From a virus, in IMG/VR virus record IMGVR_UViG_3300025849_000055, positions 1-49,588 of that record: a stretch of 49,588 nucleotides of DNA; one strand, 5' to 3'. Under the pieces are notes generated by a model. That model saw only the letters and a program-made list of their open reading frames with translations, was not told where the DNA came from and ran no database searches. A program made the translations under genes and the position numbers. How positions within the stretch are numbered: the first letter of the stretch is position 1; each line of letters starts with the position of its first letter. Shown here one piece after another: positions 35,460-44,711 of this stretch.

Positions 35460-37451
35460 TTAAAAATCAAACGTGAACTTTATATTTTCGTTTTTACTAG
35501 ACTCTCTTGTAATAGGAGAAAAGTCAATGAAGTGCAATAGGTCACCCGAATATGCATCATACTGACCATACGAAATACTGTTAGTTATTTTACTATTTAT
35601 ACTGACTGGTGCTGTTGGGGTTTCTTTAATATAAAAAACACCTTTCTGAAACTTATGTTGGAAATCTCCATAGTAGTCTACAAGACTGATATATGTATTG
35701 GTAGTATCAGAACTAATTTCATGTATTTTACCCTTAACGATATCCAGACCATAATCATAATCTGTATTAGTGACATCCACCCTATCTACAACAAATGATA
35801 CTGTAGCATTTTTCTCAGACCCGATACTTGCAGTGTTTGTACTTGTGAATACATCACCTACTGAAGGAGACTCACCAGTAGCACCAATCGCTGTAAAGTC
35901 ATTGGTGCCCATTGTGCCGGCAACTCCTGTTCCTAAACTACAGATAGTGTAAGACACTCCGTCTACCATATTCTGAACGCTTATAGTTTTAATATACTGT
36001 TCAACATATGAATTGACTCCACCACCACCACGCAAAAGTGTGTGTATTGTGTCTAGGCTTTCATTTGCAGAATCACCAGAAGGATCAATGTGGTCACTTT
36101 CTGGTGTGCTAGAGTTAGGTACAGTCAAAACTGTTCTATTATCAAATGCAGTCGGAGTAACGGAAGCACCAGAAGAATCTGTAAATGTTGGATTTTTTAA
36201 TAGACCAATAATCGAATATTCGTTAAAGCTAGGAGTAGTTGCACTTCCACCAACAAATCCAATCGCCATAGATAACTTACTCATCGCAATTTCGGAAATA
36301 GGATCTTTACCATGACCACCTCTAGGAGAGACAATAGCACGAAGTATTGTTGGGTTTGACTGTACAGATGCAGAGGGTTTGAGAAGTGGTGGATACACCA
36401 CCTCGGCCTGAGCAAACTTATAATTAGAACCTCTAGTTTCAAACCCAACACTTTTCGCTGTACCAAATTCGTCTAGAATTAAATATGCCTTTGCTCTTGT
36501 GCCAGTTAAGGTACTAGAAGATATATTAACTTTAATCAATAACTGACAAACTTGTTGCGTAGAAAATATGTCTCTAGTTCTTACTCGTAATCTTATTTGG
36601 TTAGTATTGGCATCAGATGTGGTCGCCTCGACATCGTAAAGTTTACCTGTAGCACCATGTCTAAGATACATATTCTTATATGCATCTGCTGAAGAATAAA
36701 GAGTTCTATTAGTCTTGGTTGTTGCTGTGACTACTATATTTTTAAAATCTCCTACAGTAGTACTATCACCATCAATAATAATAACATCAGAAGTATTGTT
36801 AGCACTAGTTGCTTCACCAAATAGATATTGGTTAAACTGATTAGGTACAGTATCCTCTATGATGATATTAGAAATATCTTCTTTCGCACTTGCTCTAACT
36901 AAAGGATCGCCATAAGCATTATCTACGCCTGAAATTACTGGTAGAGGTAAGTCTCCACTAGATTTAAAATCCCGAACCTCAGATGCTAAAACCTTAAACA
37001 TAAACTGCCATCTATACCCGTCTTGAGTAATAGACATTTGATAGTTATTTTGATCGACTGTACCAGTTATTTCTTGAGATGGTGAATTATTGTTATTATC
37101 GAGACATTTAAAAATTAAGTAGTTACCGCTACCCTGTTCTCTGACAGAAACAACCATGTTTAGAGATTCAATATCTTTCGTGTCATCATATTGATCATAG
37201 ATAGTCCCCTTGACCCAAGGGTTTTCTATAAACATATATCTCGCATTGTTAGTACTTAACTTTTTACCAAATATGATCTTACGCAGAAAATCTCTTTTAG
37301 ATGTCTGCGTATTTTGTATTTTAGCACCAACCTGAAATTCTGATTTGGTCTTTGATCCAGAAGCAACTACATAATAGCTTTGGTCGTCCAAACTATTAAA
37401 CAATTCGTTCGTTGTCTCGATTTTAAAATTTTCTGTTATAATCTTTGCCAT
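35460..37451 (-). CDS. 8: Baseplate wedge protein gp8
   Basis: Homologue of T4 gp8, a dimeric wedge component that binds gp7 and gp10. T4-like elements are MFIENPWVKGTIYDQYDD near residue 72, NMVVSVREQGSGNYLIFKCL (compare T4 YRCLDVPD), QDGYRWQFMFKVLASEVRDF (compare T4 GDGYVWEYLFEIPPDV), and a C-terminus (SSKNENIKFTFDF) resembling T4 TEEINILFTF. At 663 aa it is about twice the length of T4 gp8 (334 aa). Part of the excess is a copy of the shared module at about nt 35830-35975 (SYTICSLGTGVAGTMGTNDF, then SPSVGDVFTSTN). It lies in T4 order, after gp7 with one gene (YHYH) between. A TATAAATA lies inside the gene at 35594-35601 but may be chance. Confidence 0.88.
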   Translation of the reverse strand: MAKIITENFKIETTNELFNSLDDQSYYVVASGSKTKSEFQVGAKIQNTQTSKRDFLRKIIFGKKLSTNNARYMFIENPWVKGTIYDQYDDTKDIESLNMVVSVREQGSGNYLIFKCLDNNNNSPSQEITGTVDQNNYQMSITQDGYRWQFMFKVLASEVRDFKSSGDLPLPVISGVDNAYGDPLVRASAKEDISNIIIEDTVPNQFNQYLFGEATSANNTSDVIIIDGDSTTVGDFKNIVVTATTKTNRTLYSSADAYKNMYLRHGATGKLYDVEATTSDANTNQIRLRVRTRDIFSTQQVCQLLIKVNISSSTLTGTRAKAYLILDEFGTAKSVGFETRGSNYKFAQAEVVYPPLLKPSASVQSNPTILRAIVSPRGGHGKDPISEIAMSKLSMAIGFVGGSATTPSFNEYSIIGLLKNPTFTDSSGASVTPTAFDNRTVLTVPNSSTPESDHIDPSGDSANESLDTIHTLLRGGGGVNSYVEQYIKTISVQNMVDGVSYTICSLGTGVAGTMGTNDFTAIGATGESPSVGDVFTSTNTASIGSEKNATVSFVVDRVDVTNTDYDYGLDIVKGKIHEISSDTTNTYISLVDYYGDFQHKFQKGVFYIKETPTAPVSINSKITNSISYGQYDAYSGDLLHFIDFSPITRESSKNENIKFTFDF

Positions 37452-37469
37452 TATTGGGTTCCAAATTTA

Positions 37470-38444
37470 TTATCTAGAGCGTTGTTCTCTAGTGCTTTCT
37501 CCTACTATATACGGGTAGGCTGGGGTGGACGGAAGTGACGGACTAAGCGCACTAGTACTTCCATCAGAAAATGTTAAGAAGTATGCATATGTACCCTGCA
37601 TGAAGTCTGGTGTAATACAGTATCTACCATTAAATCTATCTAAAGTTGCAAATGAATTGTCCCCTCTAAACTCATAGTCTTCTTTAAATGCTCCCTGAGG
37701 ATAATCAACATATGAAGGTCTATTCGACTCTTCACCAACAGGTGCTGTAAAAGAATACGCAGATCGCATAATCTCTATGGTACTAGTTGGGTCAGTTGGG
37801 TTTTCGAATCCATAAGGACCATATATTGGAAACCCATCTAGTGCCCATCCTATAATTTTAGAGTGCCCCGCAGTGAATGTTACGCCATCATACTCTACAG
37901 CACCATGTCTAGTAACTGAAGAGCCACCAAATGGATTGCTTCTAAAGTATTCGCTAGATGCAGTGAACTCTCCATTACTCTCAAATCCATTGAGAATAAA
38001 CTTACCATTTCTATATCTATATTCATTAGTCAAGCCTTCTGGTTTGCCACCACAAGGATCAAATGCATAAGCAGACCCTATTCCAGATAAGTTCCAAGTC
38101 CATCCATTACCTGCAAATGAGGTTACTGTTCCATCCACCCAATCAAGAAGGCTGTCTGAAGTTGGTGAGTAGATGGGAACCCCATTTACAGCAACACCAA
38201 CTAACTCGTCAGAATTTACTACCTGCTCGTTTGAATCTTCAAGTATAACGCTACCATTTGATATTCGTCCACCCCTACCGCCTTTATATGATATATTGTA
38301 CTCAACTGGGCCGCCAAAAGTATTATCTTGATCTTGAATCGATGTACCATCATTGAATAATCTAGTCGTACCATCGTTCACTAAATTGGTGCCCGCCTTT
38401 GCGGGGAAGGGATCTCCATCTGTTTTAATTTTTAGAATGCTCAT
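37470..38444 (-). CDS. YHYH-domain virion-associated protein
   Basis: A 324-aa protein. The segment HSKIIGWALDGFPIYGPYGF (about residues 191-210) is the diagnostic core of the YHYH domain. Further pieces of the domain are LVGVAVNGVPIY, AYAFDPCGGKPE, and RYCITPDFMQGTYAYFLTFS followed by YPYIVG. YHYH proteins occur in bacteria and in many marine T4-like phages; their biochemical role is not established, though some annotations suggest adhesion or metal binding. It lies directly against the gp7 stop (no gap) and 18 nt before gp8, in the middle of the wedge genes, where T4 has no such gene. That placement suggests a baseplate-associated virion protein. There is no signal peptide. Confidence 0.85.
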   Translation of the reverse strand: MSILKIKTDGDPFPAKAGTNLVNDGTTRLFNDGTSIQDQDNTFGGPVEYNISYKGGRGGRISNGSVILEDSNEQVVNSDELVGVAVNGVPIYSPTSDSLLDWVDGTVTSFAGNGWTWNLSGIGSAYAFDPCGGKPEGLTNEYRYRNGKFILNGFESNGEFTASSEYFRSNPFGGSSVTRHGAVEYDGVTFTAGHSKIIGWALDGFPIYGPYGFENPTDPTSTIEIMRSAYSFTAPVGEESNRPSYVDYPQGAFKEDYEFRGDNSFATLDRFNGRYCITPDFMQGTYAYFLTFSDGSTSALSPSLPSTPAYPYIVGESTREQRSR

Positions 38445-41400
38445 TTAATCCCCCACAATTCTGTCGGCTTCTTCTTGAGTAACAGAAACAAGTATGTCAC
38501 CATCGATAGACTCGTTTGCATTACCAACATGACCAGTACCATCTGCTGTAAGCACATCTCCATCGATAGACTGATTCGCATTACCAAGATGACCTATACC
38601 CTCTACTGCAAAATTATCTACTACCACATCATATGTTATGATAGATACATCTACTGTACTTTCAAAACTATTAACACTATTTATCAATGGTGTATTGAAC
38701 AGCTTAGTGCCAGCTACACCAACAACATCTTTAACTAGTGGAGTATATATCTTTGGGTCTGTCATTGTAGATACATCATATGAATATTCTTGATAATAAT
38801 TATTATCGTGAATCCTTGCACTTGATTCGTTCAAGAAAGAAGAATTATCTTTCCATCTACCCTCTGTATTACCTTGACCTGCAGTATTCAATACACCAGT
38901 AGCAACTTTCTGATTATATGTCGGGCTACTTGGTGTGGTATTGATAATATCAACCTCTTCATCATCTTCATATTTATATCCAGTATGTAAGACTTTAACC
39001 GAATCCAATTGACCTGTGCTATATTCAGCGGCACCTAAGATTTGAGCATTAGCCCCCATTGGTAGAGAGTTGGGGTCCTTTTTCATAGTAAGAATCTGTG
39101 ATTCTTTTGACCTTATTGTTATGCTTTTGCTTTTATCGATACCAAAGAAACTTACGGGTCTAAAGTAAAACTCTGTCCCCTCTCTTTTCAAGAATTTCAG
39201 TTTTACATCATACTTTTCTTCTTGTAATTCAAAAGTAGTCACACTCTGACTATACGGACCTGGAGTAGAAACGTCACCCTGCGTTAGTCTATACGCACCT
39301 ATAGATTTTAAAGTACTCTGTAGAGGCATACCTGCTATTTCTTTAGCTGACAGATATGATGTTATTGGAGTATTTACATATCCAGAAACGCCAGCATCAT
39401 TATTTTGGAATATAGTTCTAAGTATTGCTGGGTCTGGCTTGCTTAATACTGGTGCAATATATTTATTGAACAAAGCATATCCAAGAGGATTATTAGATAG
39501 TATTTCAATTGGAGTACGCATACTGTCTGACCACTCTGGAGACTTAGAACCACCATCCCAGAACTCGCTCATTGACCACATACCCCAATTCAAGAAGTAT
39601 AGATATTCTTTATACGCCAACTCTGCATCTGCTTGATCGGTTCTCCATAGCGGAGCATATGCTGATGGATCGAACATATCGGCATCAATCGCTTCTTTTA
39701 ATGCAAGATATAATTCAGTTGATTGCCATGTTATGTCACCAGTAGCAATCCAGTTAAGTTGCGTTTCACTACCTTCTACAGAACCCGGCACACCATAAAG
39801 ATGAATAGTATGTAAAAGATGTTCTAATACTTCTTCAATATCTCTATCACCAACACCTGGGCTAGGCCCACCAGTTGGTTTATACCAAATCATGTCATTG
39901 GTTTCATGTGAATTTAAGAATGTAGTGTATCCAGTATATTGTTGCTGACCAATGTCAGTTAAAAAGTTTGGAGTATATGCCGATCCACTACCATAAGCAA
40001 CTCTTTGAGCCGTTGGTACACCCTCGTGAGTAGTACCTACATCACCACTTAGTGTGCTGATCATTTTTCTTTGTGCAGTTTCGTCTATTTCTGGCGCATC
40101 TCTATCCATCAACAGTTCAACTACTCTTGCGACCTTCAATGCAAACTCATCTGAAACTTCAGGTGCGCCGCCTATAACACCACTCGCAACAATCTTCAGA
40201 CCATTAACAGTCACACTTCTAGTGAAGAGACTACTAACTGTAGCATCTGGGTCTATAAATTCGCCTTTCACATAGACTGCCTCAGTATCAGTAACAGGAC
40301 CTTCATATGGCGATCTTATTTGTTGACGTATAATATCATTTTTCTGTAATGTAAATGGTGGAATATCAAAAGTCATAATCAAATCTCGCAAGTCGTACTG
40401 TGCGATTATATTATTAAGAACTCTGACACCGACATCATTTTGATAGTTAGTACCCGGACTATCTTCTAGAATATTACTAATTCTACCTATGGTAAATGAT
40501 TGCTCTTTAAATGCATCTCTGTATGTCGTATCGATATTCTCTACACCAAGTTCTCCACTCGTTTCATATATAGAGTCGTAATACTCTGGAGGCACACCTA
40601 TACCTAACCATCTTTTCAGAGAATGACCACTACCATTTTGGTTTGCAGGAATCTTCTTGTTACTAAAAGTGCCTGTAACGTAATCATCATACAACTCGAA
40701 AGTATTTTCAGATATTGACTTTGCGTAATATTTTTGACCATTTTCTAAATCTTGAGAAGCAACTCCACCAAGCTGTGCATCTCCTTGTTGGAAAATATAT
40801 TGTTCTCCATCTACAAATCCATGCTTAGTTATAGTAAATAGACCTGCACTAACATCAGTTCCATCAAAGACTTTTCGTGGCTCTATAATTTCATTAAAAT
40901 GATCACCGATAATATCAGTTGTGAGTCTAATTACCTCGGTGTCAGTAACTTCGCTGACATCAAACGATGAAGATGCATTATACTGACCAATGCTCTGACA
41001 CTCGATTGTGTTGAAGTAGTCTCCATCTACAAACCCCAAGAATGACGTTCCACTTAACTCGTCTGGTACAGAAGTAAGAGTTGCGCCAGAAGAATCTTTT
41101 AGTGGATCGTTGAACATACCACTAGCAGTATAAAAAGCACTATTCGATTCCCCAGTAGGAGTTATAATATTTGAATAGTCTAAACAGAATCCAGTTCCAC
41201 TTATTGTGACTCCATCTGCAAGCGCACTAGCAGTGAACCGTATTCCACTAGTTGATGACAAGGCAATGAGGCCATCTCCAACTGCTTCAGAGATATTGAT
41301 CACTTTACCAGTTCCACCACTAGCGACAGTAATCTGAGTTGGTTTGTCGCTAACTGTTATTGTACTTCCAACATCTTCGTATCCTAATGAAACATTGGTC

Positions 41401-44400
41401 TGGCCTAAAGGATCATTGGTAGTTTGGCTAGTACGCTGATAATAATATGTTCCTGCAACTGTTGGTGCAAATGTAGCTATTGCTGAGTTAGTTCCGCTAT
41501 AAACAATTTCAGTACCAGTTAAATCTACTTGATCTCTAACAAGTCTGACTTCAAGACCATAGGTATCAAAGGTATCAGAATTACCTACAGTGCCTGCTTC
41601 AGAGACACTTTCAGGTGTTAAGTTCACTAAGCTACTTATGTCAAGACTTTCTTCTGTGTATAGTTGAAGTTTGGCGCCAGCGAATGGTCTCACATAATAT
41701 TTTGCACCATGAGTTAAGTCAGAAAAAGTCTCTATAGTACCATCATTAAGATTAGGCGCTGTATCCGCAAGACTACCATTGATAATATTACCCTCAGCAG
41801 AACCAGAACCAACTGTAGCCAAAGGTCGAACATAGTGGAAGGCTCTATTGGTAAAGTCTGTAATATCAGCACCTACTGCTAAAGTACTTGCAAACACATT
41901 AAAGGCTGTACCATCTGCTTGCACTGTACCATTAACAATTTTGAAAGTACCAATGATCGTGTTTGTAGATGTGTCAACATATCTAAAGTAATCATTACCC
42001 GCTACATTGTCTAGGTTAGTACCAGTAATAGTGGATTGAGAAGCATTATTACGATGGATATTAGTAATTGTCGGAGTGCCGTTGTCGCCATCAGGTAGAC
42101 TTGTAGTGACAAATCTTTTTTCTAGATAAGCTGTAACTAAATCACCTGATTCAAGTTCATGATCAACAGTAAATTCGAGTCGATCATTACCAGTGTTTAC
42201 TGTAGAACTCATAATTTCTTGACTAGCTGTTCTTCTAGGTTTTGTTCTAATCTTTAAGTCTGCGTCTGTTGTGACAGTATTATCAATTACTATAGTATCA
42301 CCAACATCCATAGTCAAGACTGGATTATTTGTACCAACAACCCCACCAGAATCTGATGAAGTTGATGTGTTTACAGTATAGGAAGTACTACCCGCCTGAG
42401 TAATATTAATTGGATAAGTATTATATGTGTAGGTACTAGGTGCATTAAATCTATCACCCGCTACTGGGTTTGCGCCTGCTCCATTTTGATTTGCTACCCA
42501 ACCTATAGATTCCCATGTTGCTTTAGGAGTACTTCCCACATCCTGAATCAGGTACTCTTTACCACGAAATATTGAGTTAGTCAAACCTCTATTTGTGTAA
42601 CCAGTTGGAATTGTTCTAGTATCAAGATTGGCGCCAAGAAGATTCCAGTCTGCGAAAGACGTTGTGCCAAAATCTTGAATGTAATATTCTCTGCCGGCTA
42701 CTAAGTTTACTGCTGGGACAAGATAGTTCGAATAGAAAGCATAATCTGGTTGACCTGCCTTTGGATGCGGATCACCAATCGCTAATGCATCTCCATTAGC
42801 GTCATTGGCAGGATAGAAAGCAGTGACTGTATCTGGAAAGTTTGGTGGTGGTGTGAAATTTGAACCAATTGTAATATTTGGAAACACGCCAACCAATTGA
42901 AGAAACTTATTAAATTTTGCCAGTACTTGCTTAGAGGCAGTAAACACTGCATCATATTTTTCTAAGTCGTGTGCAAATCCACCCAAAGATAGATTGGCTA
43001 AATTAGCATCAGTAAATACAAAGTCTGTACCGATTATCGGAGAGTTACAACCTATCTTAGAGAAGTCATCGTCAGTCATGTTACTACCCTTGTATTCTAG
43101 AGTATATACTTGACCATTATGAAGATCCTTTACTCCACCTCTATCGATACCAATAGTTGCTGTCTGTGGTGGTGTGAGAGGAGATATTGTTGGTATTCTA
43201 TCAACAACTTCTGATTCTAGTGCGACAGGGTCAACTTGACCAAAGTTTCCTAGATTTAACCAACTATCAAAATCAGTTGGAGTATCATAAATCTCTACGT
43301 CATTAAGACCATTATTCATTGCAAACTGATACGATATGAAGAACTGCGTTTCTGCAATAGAAAAGGATCCTTCCTTTAACATATCATTCACTGAAGTCTC
43401 ATCACCAAGATAAGAAGCATATATTGATCCACCATACTTTTCAGACGGCTCAGTGGGCTGATTCAAAAACTTATAGTATTTGTCAAGCGATGCCGGTAGT
43501 GGCTTAATTTGATCGAAGGTGTTGTTCTTAAAGTAAAATGCATTAAGGAAACTATCAAACAACAAGTTTCTATATTCAACTTGACCATCAACAATTACTT
43601 GGTGAGTCTCTGTAAACGCTTCAAACAGTTGATCTTTGTCTGTCTTAGTCTGAATGAATAGAAGCGGGTGTCTGTAGTCAGTAATAACAGCACTACCATT
43701 TACAGAATATTGTGGAGCAAGTGGAGCGTCTCTTCCAGTATAATCAACAGTAGAACCTGGGAATACAATTGTCTGCCCCTTTTCTAGTTGATATGGAGTA
43801 TCGCCCTTGAGAATAATTACCTGATTACTAATTTCGATTTGTGTATTTTCGTTAAATGGTATTGTATTTGGTTTGATATAACCATAACCACCATCAATTA
43901 TCTCATAGTCAATACTACCAACTTGTGCTTCAGATGAACTAGTAATGATACCCTTTGCGCCAGTACCAGACTTTTTAGAAACGATGTCAATAGTGTCACC
44001 TTCTCTCTGATTTGGAAGACGTACTGCTTTTGATATTTCCACATTACTGATAGAGCCGGCAATTAACTTACCAACATTGACGATAGTCTCTACTCCATCA
44101 TTCGTAGCAGAAATAACTTCAAGTGAGTCATCAGCAACAAACGTACCCTTAAGGTTCGACATATAAAGAATAGGAGTAAGTGCGCCCGAGAAATTAACAA
44201 ACACAATATCATCAACAAATGCTTCTGCGCCAGACAGATCACCTTTGATTGTATTACCACGCAGTATTGGATATCCATCAACAACAAAGATTGTTTTCAT
44301 CTCAAGGAAAGATTCACCACCCCATAGATTATGTGACGGCTTTAATATATTACCACCTGGGTAGAACACAGTAATGTCTTCATTAAAGAACATCTTGAAC

Positions 44401-44708
44401 AATAACTCAAGAGATTCCTTTGTACCCTTTCTTGTGTACAGATCATCGATGTGCTTAATAATAAATGGCACATCCACTGTCGAATCAATTGGTAGATCAG
44501 CAAGATACTTCTTCTTATAATATACAAAGAATGTAGGTAGAGTCGAGTCAATGTCTCGTAATTTTGGAATATCACGATCATTCTTTTGATCTAGATATTG
44601 ATAGTACGCCTCAACAAACGATATAAAGAACTCACTATTTTCTTTATATACACTTGGAAACTGACTCTCAATGTCAGAATAGATATGATCTCGAATTGTT
44701 ACGGGCAT
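38445..44708 (-). CDS. 7: Giant baseplate wedge protein gp7
   Basis: A 2087-aa protein, twice T4 gp7 (1032 aa). Residues about 18-128 (YKENSEFFISFVEAYYQYLD, VPFIIKHIDDLYTRKGTKES, LELLFKMFFNEDITVFYPGG) match T4 gp7 residues near 640-760 (FEAFCEAYIQYLSDGYG, FFESRSYDFYSTKGIEASYK, FLFKVLYNEEVEIE). The order gp6-gp7-gp8 agrees. Downstream are a paired-strand module (about nt 44090-44260, TIKGDLSGAEAFV), three YxIxxxG modules (about 43005-43125, 42600-42720 and 42440-42575) and HGF...GxxY modules (about 40595-40855 and 41815-42075). A C-terminal 20-residue tandem repeat is also present. gp7 is the central spine of the wedge, binding gp10, gp8, gp6 and gp53 in T4. Assignment is firm by motif and synteny; most of the length is beta-rich and not assignable. 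Confidence 0.88.
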   Translation of the reverse strand: MPVTIRDHIYSDIESQFPSVYKENSEFFISFVEAYYQYLDQKNDRDIPKLRDIDSTLPTFFVYYKKKYLADLPIDSTVDVPFIIKHIDDLYTRKGTKESLELLFKMFFNEDITVFYPGGNILKPSHNLWGGESFLEMKTIFVVDGYPILRGNTIKGDLSGAEAFVDDIVFVNFSGALTPILYMSNLKGTFVADDSLEVISATNDGVETIVNVGKLIAGSISNVEISKAVRLPNQREGDTIDIVSKKSGTGAKGIITSSSEAQVGSIDYEIIDGGYGYIKPNTIPFNENTQIEISNQVIILKGDTPYQLEKGQTIVFPGSTVDYTGRDAPLAPQYSVNGSAVITDYRHPLLFIQTKTDKDQLFEAFTETHQVIVDGQVEYRNLLFDSFLNAFYFKNNTFDQIKPLPASLDKYYKFLNQPTEPSEKYGGSIYASYLGDETSVNDMLKEGSFSIAETQFFISYQFAMNNGLNDVEIYDTPTDFDSWLNLGNFGQVDPVALESEVVDRIPTISPLTPPQTATIGIDRGGVKDLHNGQVYTLEYKGSNMTDDDFSKIGCNSPIIGTDFVFTDANLANLSLGGFAHDLEKYDAVFTASKQVLAKFNKFLQLVGVFPNITIGSNFTPPPNFPDTVTAFYPANDANGDALAIGDPHPKAGQPDYAFYSNYLVPAVNLVAGREYYIQDFGTTSFADWNLLGANLDTRTIPTGYTNRGLTNSIFRGKEYLIQDVGSTPKATWESIGWVANQNGAGANPVAGDRFNAPSTYTYNTYPINITQAGSTSYTVNTSTSSDSGGVVGTNNPVLTMDVGDTIVIDNTVTTDADLKIRTKPRRTASQEIMSSTVNTGNDRLEFTVDHELESGDLVTAYLEKRFVTTSLPDGDNGTPTITNIHRNNASQSTITGTNLDNVAGNDYFRYVDTSTNTIIGTFKIVNGTVQADGTAFNVFASTLAVGADITDFTNRAFHYVRPLATVGSGSAEGNIINGSLADTAPNLNDGTIETFSDLTHGAKYYVRPFAGAKLQLYTEESLDISSLVNLTPESVSEAGTVGNSDTFDTYGLEVRLVRDQVDLTGTEIVYSGTNSAIATFAPTVAGTYYYQRTSQTTNDPLGQTNVSLGYEDVGSTITVSDKPTQITVASGGTGKVINISEAVGDGLIALSSTSGIRFTASALADGVTISGTGFCLDYSNIITPTGESNSAFYTASGMFNDPLKDSSGATLTSVPDELSGTSFLGFVDGDYFNTIECQSIGQYNASSSFDVSEVTDTEVIRLTTDIIGDHFNEIIEPRKVFDGTDVSAGLFTITKHGFVDGEQYIFQQGDAQLGGVASQDLENGQKYYAKSISENTFELYDDYVTGTFSNKKIPANQNGSGHSLKRWLGIGVPPEYYDSIYETSGELGVENIDTTYRDAFKEQSFTIGRISNILEDSPGTNYQNDVGVRVLNNIIAQYDLRDLIMTFDIPPFTLQKNDIIRQQIRSPYEGPVTDTEAVYVKGEFIDPDATVSSLFTRSVTVNGLKIVASGVIGGAPEVSDEFALKVARVVELLMDRDAPEIDETAQRKMISTLSGDVGTTHEGVPTAQRVAYGSGSAYTPNFLTDIGQQQYTGYTTFLNSHETNDMIWYKPTGGPSPGVGDRDIEEVLEHLLHTIHLYGVPGSVEGSETQLNWIATGDITWQSTELYLALKEAIDADMFDPSAYAPLWRTDQADAELAYKEYLYFLNWGMWSMSEFWDGGSKSPEWSDSMRTPIEILSNNPLGYALFNKYIAPVLSKPDPAILRTIFQNNDAGVSGYVNTPITSYLSAKEIAGMPLQSTLKSIGAYRLTQGDVSTPGPYSQSVTTFELQEEKYDVKLKFLKREGTEFYFRPVSFFGIDKSKSITIRSKESQILTMKKDPNSLPMGANAQILGAAEYSTGQLDSVKVLHTGYKYEDDEEVDIINTTPSSPTYNQKVATGVLNTAGQGNTEGRWKDNSSFLNESSARIHDNNYYQEYSYDVSTMTDPKIYTPLVKDVVGVAGTKLFNTPLINSVNSFESTVDVSIITYDVVVDNFAVEGIGHLGNANQSIDGDVLTADGTGHVGNANESIDGDILVSVTQEEADRIVGD
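38501..38620 (-). repeat. 60-bp tandem direct repeat in the 3' end of gene 7
   Basis: Two copies with a 60-bp period (38501-38560 and 38561-38620). Of the first 50 positions of each unit, 41 are identical; the last 10 diverge. The unit keeps frame and encodes the 20-residue repeat GHLGNANQSIDGDVL / GHVGNANESIDGDIL near the gp7 C-terminus. It probably arose by a local slippage duplication followed by divergence. Confidence 0.85.
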
Positions 44709-44711
44709 ATA

